From NCBI GenBank assembly GCA_003254885.1, contig QANT01000313.1, positions 1 through 64,000 of the forward strand: 64,000 bases of DNA, read 5' to 3'. The DNA is from Purshia tridentata. Its lineage: Eukaryota; Streptophyta; Magnoliopsida; Rosales; Rosaceae. Positions 25,224 through 38,116 of this stretch are shown here, piece after piece (the first letter of the stretch is position 1; every line of letters begins with the position of its first letter). A program made the position numbers and the translations under genes. The notes below the pieces were generated by a model. That model made no database searches. It saw nothing but the letters and a program-made list of their open reading frames with translations, and had not been told where the DNA came from.

Positions 25224-25439
25224 TCAAGCAATATGCCTATACAATATGAAGTAAGAAACAAAAGAAAGAAATACTGGAAGAAGAAACAGCACTCGTTTTG
25301 GCAGAATCTCAAAGCTCTCAGATCCTTCTTCATTAATGGTCTCTAATTTGGGAAGATTTGAACATTTTTGATGGGGTATGATCTGGGGTGGTGCAACTTC
25401 GACCCAATTGTGCATGTACCTCCCGCCCTTTGCCATCAC
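25224..25439 (-). CDS. Small protein with C-terminal membrane helix, unknown function
   Basis: An intact 71-codon frame. The N-terminal half is hydrophilic (MMAKGGRYMHNWVEVAPPQI), a middle segment is charged (LETINEEGSE), and a C-terminal hydrophobic stretch, roughly residues 50-70 (FLLPVFLSFVSYFILY), ends near the stop. This is the layout of a tail-anchored or single-pass protein. The case for a gene, not a chance frame, is the upstream context on the same strand: a TATATATA box at about 25,583-25,590, then a CT-rich leader of about 120 nt typical of plant 5' UTRs, then the ATG. I do not recognise the family. The second ATG (residue 2) is an equally possible start. Confidence 0.6.
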   Translation of the reverse strand: MMAKGGRYMHNWVEVAPPQIIPHQKCSNLPKLETINEEGSESFEILPKRVLFLLPVFLSFVSYFILYRHIA

Positions 25440-25582
25440 TGTATGAGGATCAAAGATTCAAAGTTACTTATAATTCTCAAAGAAAGCTAGGGGGGTAAGA
25501 GAGATTGTGTTTGTCTCGTAGAAATATGATCAATGATGTAGAGAGATATGGGGTTGGAGAGAGAGGGGTTGGTGAACCATCT

Positions 25583-25590
25583 TATATATA
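25583..25590 (-). promoter_or_regulatory. TATA box of the 71-aa gene
   Basis: TATATATA on the minus strand about 145 bp upstream of the start codon at 25,439, followed by a pyrimidine-rich leader. The assignment rests on position and sequence only. Confidence 0.5.
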
Positions 25591-26106
25591 CATCAAGTGA
25601 GGGAAGGTCCAGAAGGAAGAGGTGAAAAAATAGGAGGTAGTAGTTGGCCTTGCTGCACCAAAAATTAGTGGTGCACATGGGGCCATGTGAGCAATGCTTG
25701 AAGAAAGTCTAGGAATAGATTTCACGTTTGCCAACCCACCAAAAATAGAGAAAGAAAATCTAGATGGAAAAACAGAAATGTAATATGTTCTAAACAAACG
25801 GGAAGGAGTGCGGGAAACTTTCATTAATGGCAAATAAACAGTTGGACATGGTATGAAAGGAACTTCTCTGTAGCTTAATTGGCGCATTACATACATTTGA
25901 CATTTCTCTCAATACATCGTATGAACAGTAGCCAGTTCAGTTATACCCAGACACTTTTCTTTCCAAGGGCAACCCATGAACAAGGCAGAGCAAAAATACA
26001 ATCAAATATACCCGTATAGTCATAAGGACCATGAGGAAGATGGCTGCTTTGAATAAGAATTTGAACTCCAAAGCAGAAAAACTCCTCGCTTTTTACAGTA
26101 GATGAT

Positions 26107-29002
26107 TCAGAACAGCTGGAAAAACAAACTCGTTGATCCATCGCCGAACGATCTCAGATCTGCAGGTTTTACCAAAGCCCTGCACAATGGGCACGTCCGT
26201 TCCCTCTCGAACCTGAACAAATAAGTCTGTCAGCAGACAAAGGGGATAAAAGAACTACCATAAGCAAGGCTATTGATTGGTTGCTCATTAAGTTTTTGGG
26301 GGATTACTCAGGTCAGACGCCATTCCACAGAAACCAAAACTAATTTTGACAAATTCTCAAACTGATAATATTAACATTCGGCATAGTTTTCTCAATAAAT
26401 AATCAGTTTGAAAAAGCAATCAACAATCACTTTGTTTCTCAAAATTTGTTATCAATGTAAAATTTGCAATGCAAGACAATTGGTCGGATAGGCAAGCAGT
26501 TTCAACAAAGACAAAATTGTAACTACGGTATTTGGTAGAAACAGTTTTAAAATGCAATATATAAAGACAAAACCTAGACCGCAGAAAGAAACTAACCACT
26601 CTGATACACAGTCCTCACAAAAGATGTGTTTACAACGAAGTAGGATAGGAGCATGCATCTTCTCCTGGCAAATAGCACATAGATCACCTGCTGCATTGAC
26701 CTGCATCAGATCACCGACAGCTTAAATGCATGAACCAATAGCAATTTCATTTAAGGATCAAAACCACCAAAATAAAACTATGAAAAACCTTAAAATCTCA
26801 AACCAAAAAAGTATCAGAAATACTAGCCACAAACAAGGTATTGGTCAGATGTTGCTTATACAGTGAACATGGTACACAAACCCCCACTACTTGCCATATG
26901 ATTTATATCACTCAGACAATTCAAATTTCCTAGAAAAGTCAATTGGGAAAAAATATATATCCACTTTACCTGCTCTAATGTTGCATAAGCCCCATAGTGC
27001 ACCTCCTTGCGTGATAATGCCTTCAATGCAGCAAAGAAGGATTGCACCTAACCTCATCGAACAAGGGGAGAGCAAAAAACAGTAATGACATGTGAAAAAC
27101 TACTTTTTCCAGAAGTCATTCTTCATGAAGAGCTCATAAAACTGGAGAGATATTGGGAACATAAGAAAAATTATATCAACATAAATTCTTACCTTCTCCA
27201 CGACAGATGTGAGCTTGAAAGTCAAATATAAGCCTGTCATAAGTGACGAAAAAAGACTTCCATATTCTTTGTTCAAGAAGAACCGATACCAAACTGGTGT
27301 TGGCAACAAGGCACGGTACAACAGCAGTAGATACTCAACCACAGTAAGCATTTGACCCTGGAAAAGAGGCACTTCTACAGTGAAAAAGTGATGGGAAAAC
27401 AGGAGGGGGGGAAAATGTCAATTAAATGAACCTAGCCCTACATTTTAGTTCCAGCAATCAAATGAAAGACGACAAGTAATTGCAACAGCTTCATAAGAAG
27501 AGCTTTGAGCCCATTTCTGTTGTTTTGCTTAATCTTTCCGAAACAGAAGTAAGTTTACCCAATTTACTTTTGCTTAAATCTCTTATTACCTCACCTGCTT
27601 ACGATAGTTACGACCTCTGCTGTTCTTGTAGTATATTAACAGAATGCACTTGAGAACCATTGCTGCCTGCCGGACCAAGGTGTCTGAAAGCAACAAATTT
27701 GAGGTAACCATCGCAAGCACTAAAATAACTTAACATATAGCTTAAATAAGGTTAAGTGTACAGCTAAAATTTCATGCTGTACACAAAAGTAATAACTACT
27801 TCGGAAAAGTGAAGCACCCTCTGTAGGAGATATTTGAAATATTAATAACTAAATGCTAAGTTCTTAACACTTTTCCCACTGCTATCCTAAAAATGTTGCC
27901 ACAGAAAGAAAGTTGCTTAAGAGAAATTATCACATAAGAAAATTTTTATTTTACTTTATTTTTTGGCCACAAACATAAGAAAATTATTTGCTACAAAAAA
28001 ATGATAACTGTCAAAATTTGCAAAGAACAGCCACAGTGGCAACGTGGGCAAAAAAAGATTACCATTCACCATGATGATGAAAACAGCATGCCAAAAAGGT
28101 GGAATTACTTTAGGAGGAAGCATAATCAATGGGTACAGAAGGTCATCATTCTGATACCACCAGTAAACGCCAACCACATGAAGTGTGAATGCAAGAGAGA
28201 TGCCAATTAGAACAGAGACTTTCCTCTCTCCCTGTAGCCACCAACCACAGCTATGCTTAATAAACAAAAGCTCGCTATACTAAACAACAACTGTTGAAAG
28301 TTGCAAAAATATATAAATATTAAGAATACCTTCAAAGCTGTCTGTTTCCTTAGAATGTCATTTGACTTGAACATAACAGCAGCAATCCAAATTGTAACAA
28401 AGAAACCTGTAAGTCAATGAAGAACAAAAATGGTCGATAATTTGAAAGGAGAGAGGGGAAAAGATGGCCTAAAAAGGTGAGCTTAAATATGCTCATAATG
28501 AGAACCCTTACTCTATAAATGCAATTATTCCTATTTAATGAATAACATTTTATGCAAAAGGTAAAATCATTCCTGTTTGGTTCTTTTTTATTAGATTCGT
28601 TTTTGGTTCTTTTTTATTAGATTCGTTTTTGGTTCTTTTTTATTTTAGATTCGTTTTTGGTTCTTTTTTATTAGATTCGTTTTTGGTTCTTTGATATCTA
28701 CCAACCTGACAAGTTTCACACTGATGAAGTAGCATGCATAAGAGGACAACCTGAAGTTAGCAATCAAGGTAGAAATGCATATTACCAGTTCATCATACAA
28801 CTGACTAAAGGCCAACTCAATAGGGTTTCTTTTATTTTTTATCTTCCCAGGCAACTTAAGAGACATTGAACCCAAGGAATAGACCCTTGGAATTAGATGG
28901 GTTTTATCACTCACCAGCACTTAGTTTCAAATATATACTTGGCTTTGCTCTTCCTAGCATCTTAATTCTTGATATATATGTATATTTGTATATGCACGTG
29001 TC

Positions 29003-29033
<31 letters not shown>

Positions 29034-29879
29034 ACACTCATTGCTACAGCACTAGTCCTCTAACTCATGTCCTCCAAACTTACAATACAAATCCCCAAGA
29101 TGGTTATCAACCCAGTAATCATCAAATAGCAGATACAATTAACTACAACTCAGCATTCATTTTAAGAGAAAGAAAAGTATGATCTATATTTGCAAATATA
29201 AGTTGGAAAAACACTTACCTTGCAAATGCTGGCGGATGAAGACCACCAATAGAAGCAAAGAAAAAGGCAGGACCTGCTCAATCCACCTGGCAGCCTGCTG
29301 AATGTCATATCTCTGGTAAGAAGAATCCCTGCCATTAGCCCCAGCTCCATCACCTACTTCTCCATCAGCACTTCCATTTATCGATTGAGAAATGCCCTCT
29401 CCTGAACCACGATCTGTCCTAGTATCTCCCTGACCCTCTTCTGTTGCCAATGTGACAGAAGCCCCAGCCATTGGTTGTGAAAAAACCTCATTTTGGGGGG
29501 AAGTAACTTCCCTCAACTGACCAACTACTAAACCAGCGGTTTCCCTGTCATGCTCTTGTTCCCCTGCACCAATTATCCTAATTGAGACCTCCCCGTCATT
29601 GCTTGTTGCCACAGATTGGTCTAGCTGACCATGATGGTGATCCCGAAACCCAGCAGAGCTACGCCCGCTAATCAAAGATTCCGCTTCTTGGAGATTAGAG
29701 CGGCCACGGAGAAGACCCGAGTACTCCAGCAAGGCAGAAAGTGGTGCCTGAATGATATTGGAAGCGGATAGCATCCCATATCTTCTGGAACTACTATTTA
29801 CCGAAGGAGCTCTATACGAGTCTAGATTGCTGCCCGGAGCTTCCATTTGCCTAAATGTCCTAGCCCTAACCATAACCAT
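26107..29879 (-). CDS. Multi-pass membrane RING E3 ubiquitin ligase (RNFT1/2-like)
   Basis: Eight exons join in frame on the minus strand (listed 5' to 3'): 29219-29879, 28330-28406, 28063-28231, 27595-27683, 27193-27357, 26970-27047, 26597-26700 and 26107-26212, giving 482 aa. The first ~205 residues are hydrophilic ([18 protein letters not shown] near residue 45). A multi-span hydrophobic region begins near 212 ([19 protein letters not shown]). The C-terminal RING (about residues 419-459) reads [17 protein letters not shown]. This layout matches RNFT-type ER/Golgi ligases involved in protein quality control. The start is uncertain: a splice acceptor may lie between 29,879 and 29,846, in which case translation would begin at 29,846 with MEAPGSNL. 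A likely leader intron has its donor near 30,047. From memory, At5g01960 is similar. Confidence 0.88.
28573..28692. repeat. Short tandem repeat (about 26-28 bp unit, ~5 copies) in RNFT-like intron 1
   Basis: Repeats of TTAGATTCGTTTTTGGTTCT followed by a T-rich run, nearly perfect. They lie within the first intron between coding exons of the RNFT-like gene. A (GA)n microsatellite (29,005-29,031) lies in the same intron. Confidence 0.85.
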
Positions 29880-30103
29880 CAGATACTAATAATTAGATAA
29901 CCCAACAATTCAAAGCAATTCACGTGAATATTAAAAGGATAGAATAATCTATTCCGTGCAAAACAAGAAAGCTTAATAACAAAGGCGTTTGTAAGCATAA
30001 CCGAGAAGGAAACTTGATGAACGCGAAACGAAGAAATCAGAGCTTACCTTCTTAAGCGAACAACCGATGATGAGGTTTCAGGGGACGAGAGATAGCATGG
30101 CAC

Positions 30104-30119
30104 AAACCCTAACCCTAAA
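30104..30119 (-). promoter_or_regulatory. Telo-box in the RNFT-like gene leader or promoter
   Basis: AAACCCTAACCCTAAA, two units of the plant telomere motif, lies upstream of the RNFT-like gene's probable first exon. Such telo-boxes are common near transcription starts of housekeeping plant genes. Its activity here is inferred. Confidence 0.45.
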
Positions 30120-30599
30120 TCATAATAAATAGTGGGAGGAATAGCATCGGCGCCGATGCCAACCCTGAATTTTGGGGATGATAGGAGACGATCAATTATT
30201 GAAGGAATTGACCGACGAAACGCGTGGAGAAAAGGCTAGGGTTTGGAGCAAAAAGAGTGCGAGAATTAATGAGAATGTAAAAGAGAACAGCTAGGGGTTG
30301 ATGGTGATAGGAAGCCAAGGCAGTAAGAGAGATGGTGGAGTCTGTGACCTTTGGTAATTGGATATGGAAAATGGTGTATTTTTGTTTTTTATTCCTCTTT
30401 GTGTTTCTTTCTCTTTCTCGCTCAATACGGAAGAGCGCGAGAAGAGAAGTGGCCAATACCTCAACCAGGGGGACAATAAACAGTAACCTAAATTTCCCAA
30501 ATAAAATATACTCTATCACCAGCTTACACCTAATAAAAGCATCTTCGGATTTTATGACCTCCAACTAAATTTTAAAACTGAGATCCTCCACTTTTTATG

Positions 30600-33500
30600 T
30601 GCATTTATTAATTTTGTAATCGTTAATAAATTAGATTGTTAAGTTATGAAGCTGTGAGTTGTTAAGTAAATCTTTTAAAATTTGATTTTTTTATTTACTA
30701 TATAAAAAGAGGATTGTTCAAACCTAAATGTGTAAGAGAAGTTTTTATCTTCAACTAACTAGATCAATTTTAATTCACTAAATCTTTTGAACTAAGTCTT
30801 CTTCTTTTTTAAATCTTAATTATGTATAACACAATATATAACCGACTTCACTTGACTTCCCTCTTATCGTACCTTAAATGAAGGAGAGAAACACAATAGT
30901 TATATCACTCGTCACATACGAAAAGGAAATACAAAAACAATGGCAATGTTATTAGGTTAGGCAACTCCGAGTGCAAGCATGCATTGATTTGGACACACAT
31001 ACCACATGACATAGGTGTTGGGCCCCACTCTTGATTGATCTCTCCGTCATGATCAGCATCATGGTTTGGTTTTAGGCTCTCGGCCAAAATCAAGATACGA
31101 GTACGAGAGCGGGCCTGTTACCATCTGATAGATGCTACTGATATTTTGGGCCACTCTCTCAAATTTCTAAAAGCCCACTTACCTATACACTACGGATACT
31201 TATCGTGGCCCATTACGATTCGCTTCAATTTATTGTGTAAACAAGCCCATTATGACGCTAATATTGGGGGCCTACTATACATTTCTTATGGAAGTTTTTA
31301 AAATTAATGATAAATGTTGAATAATTATAACTTATTGATTCATCATATTAATGTAGATGATGAATTAATTAAGACGCTAATGTATAATTATTGCTAGATT
31401 AAATTTTCAAATGTTGAAATTATTAACTTCTTGATTCATCATATTAAATCTGACCATTAATTATAATAAATTCGTATTCAAAACTTATCCCTTAAAAGCA
31501 ATGCACAAATCTCTATTGAACTATTATACACATGAAAAACAAAAAATAATCTGTATGGAATTCTAACGTATAATATATTTATACTCCATTAATATTTCAT
31601 GTGACTCACACATGCACCAACAAAAGTACAAAACAATTAGAAAAGAGGCAAAAAAAAAAACTAATTTTCATAGTTTGAAGTATGAGATGCAGGAATGGTT
31701 CTTCTATGAGCTCAAGTTCAAGGATGGTTATTAAGACAATGTATATTATTTTATGATGCGGATTTAAATTTTAAGTTAAATTCTCAAATTTTTAGCTATA
31801 TTTAAACTGACTATTTTTTATCGTTAAAAAACCTCGCATGCATTTAAAGGGCTTATAGAGAGAGAGAGAGAGGGAATGGTGGTTAGATAGAGGGAAAGAG
31901 GCGATGGTGATGATTGGTAAGACAGACAGAGATAGATAGCGAGACAGAGAAAGGGAGAGAGGGAGGCGACGTTAAGTGTTAATTTGATGGTGTTCAAGTT
32001 AAATACCAAGTTAACCGTATTCTTAAACCTTCCCAATTATTTAACAATGGAGAATTATAAAGAGCTGATTGAACAAGAGGAGGACAACAAACAACAAAGT
32101 GTCCCTTGGTATGAAATTAATTAACACACACGCATTGCTAGCAACACCACCACATCACGGACAGCCAATACCAATTGGCCCTTCTGTAATTTGGAAATTA
32201 GAAGCTTCTAGATTGCGCTGGGTGCAAACAATTTGGCTCCAGCGCATATGAGAGTGTTGTATTTGACAGGGGCCATTCTGGTCATTGCACACTCACTCAA
32301 TCACCCCAATATCGTATGCTTTACATCCCACTTACGTACCTCTATTCCATTTGAGTCCACACCTTTCATGCCCTTCTTTCTCGCTCCTATTAGTATGTTG
32401 GATTGTAGGTCATGTGCGCGCGCGGCGTACTTTAGCATTTGGAGTGTGGACCCAAGTTTGCATCATTACAGAAAATGAGTCAGATCAAATGAGCTGGCTT
32501 GTGTATTTCAGAATCTCAGAAGCCAAATATAGAAAACTCCTTGTGTTTTTTTTTTCTTATTTGGATTTTTATTTCTTATTTCTCTCTAGGTGTCTTTATG
32601 GGTTTTGGAATGTCCCTACGGTTGAAGGAAATATATATATATTTATGGGATTTTGAGAATAATGTGGGAGTGACATGAGTAAATAATTTTAATTACCTGT
32701 TTTTTTGAATGATTTTTTTATTTTGATTTTCGGAGATCCTAATTTCTTTTGTGAAAACTAATTCAAGGAAAAAAATAAGATTTTTTTTTGTTTTTATAAT
32801 AAGTTGAATTTAAATTATTGATACCATGACAGTGAAGGTTCCGCAGTCCATGCCATGTCAATAGAAGATGAAACAACTAAACTTGACTAAACATGCCACA
32901 TTATTATGCTCCTAACTTCTCAAGAGTACTACAAACATAACAATTTTCTTATTAAATAAAAAAATAACACATTAATTGGTTTTTTTGCCACACTTCTCAA
33001 GAGTAGGGAAGTGACTTTTTTTTTTCCTTTTTTAATATTTTTGCAGTTATGGTCTTGTAAAAAAGATGAAGTTGTTTCAAAACAAATGTATGATGATAGG
33101 TCCCTAGGTGTATTGAAAATCACTTCAAATTGATTTTTCACAATAACATTGTTTTGTTGTTTGGTCTCTTCACATCCATGAACTTGATGATTGAACCAAG
33201 TGGTCAAAATCCAAATTGGGTTCATTTCATTTTCTCTTTTGACTAGGTCTTAAATGCTTTTATTGACCAATTGAAATGGATCAATATGGTGGATTTCATA
33301 CCAAAGTAGAAGAATTTGGCTAAATTAGACTACAATGAAGTAAAACTTACACACATGACTGTTTCATAAGCTCAAAGAATAAACTATAACTACCCATCCT
33401 TTGCTCACTAACAAGAAGAACACACCGAACTCAACTAGGTTGAACTTTTCAAACAAAATCTATATTGCTTGCAAGTCTGAAGCACTTTTTTAAAACTTTG

Positions 33501-34020
33501 GTGCCTTGTGGTTGTTCATACAAATGATCCCATCACGAGCCTATCTGTCCACATGTGTCCACTTTAATAGCTAACGTGGCCTGTGAGGTTCAATAGGTTC
33601 ACTTGGCTCTTTTCCATATTTAAATGAAGTAATTAGGTGTTTTATTTTTGTGGGTGTTTTTATTGGACCCAAATGTGGGTACACATTGTTGTTTTCTCAC
33701 GTCTTTGTTTACAGGTATTAACCACTAGTCAATAACAAATGAGGGAACAGAGAGACTGAGAAACAGAGTCACAGTCTCACAGACACATTAGTCAACATTG
33801 TGAAGTAAAAAGGGCAATAATGTGAACACTAAAAGAGAAACAAGGAAGGAGAATTAAGATGGGGTTTAATTTTAAAACAACACCTGTAAATGACACGTTC
33901 TGATACAATGTAACAAAATATGAGACCCTTTAAAAAAATATAAATATATAGTACAATAATTAATAAAGAAACTATCAATTTTTGGTTTTTTTGGTGTTTT
34001 TATTTCTCTAACTCATTCAT
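30600..34020. other. Long intergenic region without recognised genes
   Basis: AT-rich DNA of about 3.4 kb. A (GA)n-like purine tract lies near 31,858-31,965. Several frames of 60-125 codons are scattered on both strands without features. No terminal repeats of a transposon were seen. The right end grades into the promoter of the DUF1191 gene. Confidence 0.45.
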
Positions 34021-34354
34021 TCTGTCTTTTTGTTTCGCTTCACTTCCACCAGTACATCTCTCTCTGCTGGCCATCATCTAAATCTTGAGGAGCTTATCTA
34101 GCTAATATCTCCTTCCCCATTTTGATTTTGTTGTTCTAAAATTTGGGCTTCAAACTCTGCAAAGATCACTCTGCTTCGCTTTCACCAAATATATCCAACC
34201 CTTTCTTTCGCTGAAGAAACAAATCTACTACAAACCCGGTAATCAGTTTCTTTCCTTCTTCTCTTTGATCCTCGAGTCGATTCCGGAGCCATCACACAGT
34301 GAAAGTACAACTATATTTCTCTCTTTCTCTGTGTTTTCCGTCAGATTTAGCAAA

Positions 34355-34390
34355 ATGCAGACCCTTTGGAGGACCCCATTAAAGCTCTGA
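34355..34390 (+). CDS. Short upstream ORF in the DUF1191 leader
   Basis: An 11-codon frame, MQTLWRTPLKL, lies in the presumed 5' leader of the DUF1191 gene. It is followed by a second, longer upstream frame opening at 34,406, which a likely leader intron (about 34,664-35,215, donor CAG/GTATTC, acceptor TCCAG/GTGTTT) would truncate. Upstream ORFs usually dampen translation of the main frame. Whether this leader is really transcribed from here is inferred. Confidence 0.3.
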   Translation: MQTLWRTPLKL

Positions 34391-35326
34391 TTCTCTCACA
34401 CCCACTTGTATCTGTGGGGTTGTTGGGCGCCATTTACTACTGTGATCTTTGCCAGCGAATTCAATGATGAGATTCTTGAAGTGCATCGGCTTCTCACGCG
34501 CTTTTTGGTGGCTAATTCTGGGTCTGAATTTGCATTTCATTGTGGGTTTTTGAGCTGCATGCTCTGCTCTTCTTCTCCTTCTTCTTCTTCCTCAGCTGGC
34601 AAGAAAGCTCAAGATTTAGGGCTTTGTACTGAGACCCTCCAGTTGTATCCGTACAGAGATCAGGTATTCAGCTGCCCCTGCTAAAATCTACACCTGGGTT
34701 CTTGATCTTGATACTGAATCTGCGTTTTTTTTTAATTGTTAATTTTAGGAACTGTAATAATCGCGAAGCTTATTTTTTGACCGTTTGACGAAGAAAGAGG
34801 AGGTTGGAAGAGTTTCTTGCTTGCTTTAAATTTCAATTTACTTCGTTTATGGGGTTTATGGCGAAGAATCAGGTTTTTAATTCCTTTTGAGCTAAAGAAG
34901 ATTCGCAAGCAAAACCCTTTGAGTCTTTGAGAGAGCTTCTTTTACAAGGATTCCAAAAGGGAAAAGCAATCTGAAGAAGGCATAAGGGTTGCAACGGTTG
35001 AAACCTTCAAAGTCGCTTTATACACACACTCTCACTCTCTACTCTGAGGGCTGACAGTATAGTTTTTCTTTATCTTGTATCCGTTGTTTCTATTAATTGG
35101 AGATAAATGTGGTTGATGCCTCCAAGTGTGGATTTACAAGTTTAAGACCTGAGATTTTGAGGCTTAATTCCAAGAAATTTATTGCACATTTCCGTTAAAC
35201 ATTCTTTGGATCCAGGTGTTTATAAATAGTTACACCTCTGTGTACATCTAATATCCTCTGGGAGTTGGGATTTTACCAAGTTGGTTTGAGTAGCATTGTG
35301 CTGAGTTTCAAAGCTTCAAGGCATCG

Positions 35327-36298
35327 ATGGGGCTTCTTTTCCGAAGTCTCGCGATGCTGTTCATTATAGTATGGTTCTCGTGGCTGCCGGATCTCTCTGC
35401 ACAATCTTCAAGAGGCTCAGCACCTGCTCTTGATAATCTTCTTCAAGATTATGCTTACAGGGCTTTTGTTAATCCCAAGACTGGCGTTCCATTTGATGGG
35501 GTTGTTCCTTCGAATTTGACTGGAATTCAGATTGCAGCTATGAGGCTCAGAAGTGGTAGCTTATACAGAAGAGGTGTTAATATGTACAAGGAGTTTGTGA
35601 TCCCCCCAGGTGTCACTGAGAGTCCTTATGTGCAGAGGCTTGTTTTTGTGTACCAAAACTTAGGCAATTGGTCAATGGTGTATTACCCTTTACCAGGTTA
35701 CTCTTACTTAGCTCCTGTGCTGGGTCTTCTTGCTTATGATGCTTTCAACTTGTCGGAGAAAAATTTACCTGAATTGGATATCAGGGCTTTGGGTGATCCC
35801 ATAATGATCAAATTCCAGGATGTGAAACCGACCCCTGTTGGAACCGTGGCGAAGTGCGTTTCATTTGATTTAGATGGTTCTGTCAATTTCAGCAATGTGG
35901 TATCAGGCAACATATGTTCAACAATCCAACAGGGGCACTTCTCTATAGCGGTCAAGTCCATTGCTCCTTCTCCAGCACCAGTCTCTCCTAGTCCGGCCCC
36001 TACTGGTGGAAGTCCAAATGTAACACCAAGGCCTAGTGGTGGAGGAAAGAAGAAGAAGAATAAGGCAAAAGTGTGGATAATTGTTGGGTCTGTGCTAGGT
36101 GGATTAGCATTGTTAGCATTGTTGTCATTCCTGGTACTTTGGGTGCATAAGTACAAGGAAAGGAAGAATTTGCAACAGATGGAGAAGGCTGCAGATATAG
36201 GAGAAGCCTTGCATATGACCTCAGTTGGGGATACAAAAGCACCTGCAGCAATGGTTACTCGAACACAACCGACCATCGAGAGTGAATATGTGCCTTGA
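35327..36298 (+). CDS. DUF1191 family single-pass membrane protein
   Basis: One intact exon of 323 aa. An N-terminal signal peptide (about residues 1-25, ending near LSAQS) is followed by an extracellular domain of about 180 residues with several N-glycosylation sequons (for example NLTG, NWSM). Next come an arabinogalactan-like Ser/Pro/Ala stretch (APSPAPVSPSPAPTGG, near 212-227), a Lys-rich patch, one membrane helix (about 249-272) and a cytosolic tail ending in SEYVP. This is the plant DUF1191 layout; no molecular function is established. From memory it corresponds to At3g08600, whose neighbour encodes MWFE as here. Confidence 0.88.
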   Translation: MGLLFRSLAMLFIIVWFSWLPDLSAQSSRGSAPALDNLLQDYAYRAFVNPKTGVPFDGVVPSNLTGIQIAAMRLRSGSLYRRGVNMYKEFVIPPGVTESPYVQRLVFVYQNLGNWSMVYYPLPGYSYLAPVLGLLAYDAFNLSEKNLPELDIRALGDPIMIKFQDVKPTPVGTVAKCVSFDLDGSVNFSNVVSGNICSTIQQGHFSIAVKSIAPSPAPVSPSPAPTGGSPNVTPRPSGGGKKKKNKAKVWIIVGSVLGGLALLALLSFLVLWVHKYKERKNLQQMEKAADIGEALHMTSVGDTKAPAAMVTRTQPTIESEYVP

Positions 36299-38080
36299 TT
36301 CCCACCATTTTGTACAAGCTCCCACTTCTTTCATTTTCAACCACCATTCATATTCAATGTTCAATTCCTGTATTCAGAAATTCATCTAATCACACCTTTT
36401 TTTGGTGGTGTCTCTCCTCTTTGTTTGTTCTTGGTAGATTCTTTGTGTCACCGTGGGTAATCTAGGATTTTTGTGTAAATCTATTGTTACTATGATTCAT
36501 TGTGGTGTGAACTGTGAATTTTAGCCCAAAGTGATTCTATATGTGATGAATTTAGTTGTTTCATTAACAAGAAATTATAAGTTTCAATGGCACCCTCATT
36601 TAAAATTGTTTTCTATTTGAGTCCATAGAATGTAACTTGGAGATCATGTAGTAACAATGATCAGAATTTGATCATACGCAGATTGTTATGGCAATGGTGT
36701 GCCTATTGACAGGAGGAGATGAAGAACACAAGCTTTTATGGTATCTAATATTTCTCAATTCTTAACGTTGTACGTGATGAAAGAGACCGACACAGAGATA
36801 TACAATTGGCAATATAATGCTATGGTGTTTCTATTGTCAGAGGTGAATCACACAGAGGCTTTATGCTATGGATGCTTATGTCAATTGTCAACACTCAACA
36901 GAGACTTATGTTCTTGGCCAAAAATAAAAAGAGACTTATGTTGAGTGTTGTAAACTTAGAGAGATTGCAAATCAATCCTTTTCTGCTACTTTTACTATGA
37001 GTTTTCAGGTCTGATTAATAATGGTTGAGGCTTACTACTTTTTCTGCCACGTCCAAAATTCTAGTACTTTTGTTCAAGTGCTGTCAACTGTGTTTTGTCT
37101 TGCCCTCCACCCAACATTTGTATGGAACCGAAAATAAAAATATATATTGTATATTATATTCTACTACGTGGACCTAAGTTCGCCAGAAAAAAATGGATAT
37201 TAAACTGTTTTTTTTTCTCTTTTAAAAACTAAAAAAAGAATTCAGATGCAAAGGTCTGTTATCTGTATTAATTGGAAATTGGAATTATATATTCGTTTGT
37301 TGGTTCCTCGTTTTGTTTTAATGCGATTAGAATAAAATAAATTAGTAGGAGCATTAAAAAACAATAATGGCAACCAACAGCGCACAAATGAGAAAATGCT
37401 AAAAAAGGGGTGTACTGTTGGGGAATCAGTGTGAAGCACCACCAGAAGCCAGAAGCCAGAAGCCAGAAGCCAGAAGGTACAACTATATCATAGTTTCCAG
37501 CTCCACGTGTCAACCACCTATCAGTGTGAAGCACTCATCATTGTTTCCAGCTCCACGTTTCATATAAAGGGCTTTGGGGTCTTTAGACTCTTCACCCACT
37601 TTCTCCTCAAATCTTCCTCCACATGAATTTGGTTGCAGAGAAGAGTAATTATCAAGGTGAAACATTATCAACTTTCCGCAGCATCATCATTATATTTAGG
37701 GAAATAGTAAATCTGCCCATCTACTGTAAATAGTAAATAACCTGCACACTAACACTAATTTCCTCGTTAAATTCGTTTCTACCCACACATACTGCAAATT
37801 AAACCACACGATTGATTTATTGTTTTTGGGTGTGTGTGTTAAATCTTCATATTAGATCATAAAAGTTCCACAATGAGTTGTTTACTCTTTGGAATCAATA
37901 TTAAACTGAGCGCCTATCATTCCAGAAATAACTGCATGACAGTCGCACATTTCCCGAACCACACAAAGCTCAAGCAAACAACTCATCTCCAAAAGTTAAA
38001 ATTACAAAAGTAAGATCACTGGAGTACATAAATTTTTCCATCAAATTTTCCATGAACGGTTTAACAGTTTATGCAAATTC
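36299..38080. other. Intergenic region between DUF1191 and the minus-strand transcript region
   Basis: It contains the DUF1191 3' UTR and a region around 37,440-37,620 with promoter-like features: five perfect copies of the 7-mer CCAGAAG (37,442-37,476), a G-box-like CCACGTGTC near 37,503, two copies of TTTCCAGCTCCACGT and TATAAAGG near 37,564. The short frame starting after it (ATG near 37,623) could not be extended into a gene. Confidence 0.4.
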
Positions 38081-38116
38081 GCATACAATGAAAAGATTTG
38101 TGATTGGAGTTGCCCA

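Noticed and set aside
35734-36276. 180-codon minus-strand frame opposite DUF1191
   Set aside because: It lies entirely over the well-supported DUF1191 coding exon and has no start context or recognisable domain.
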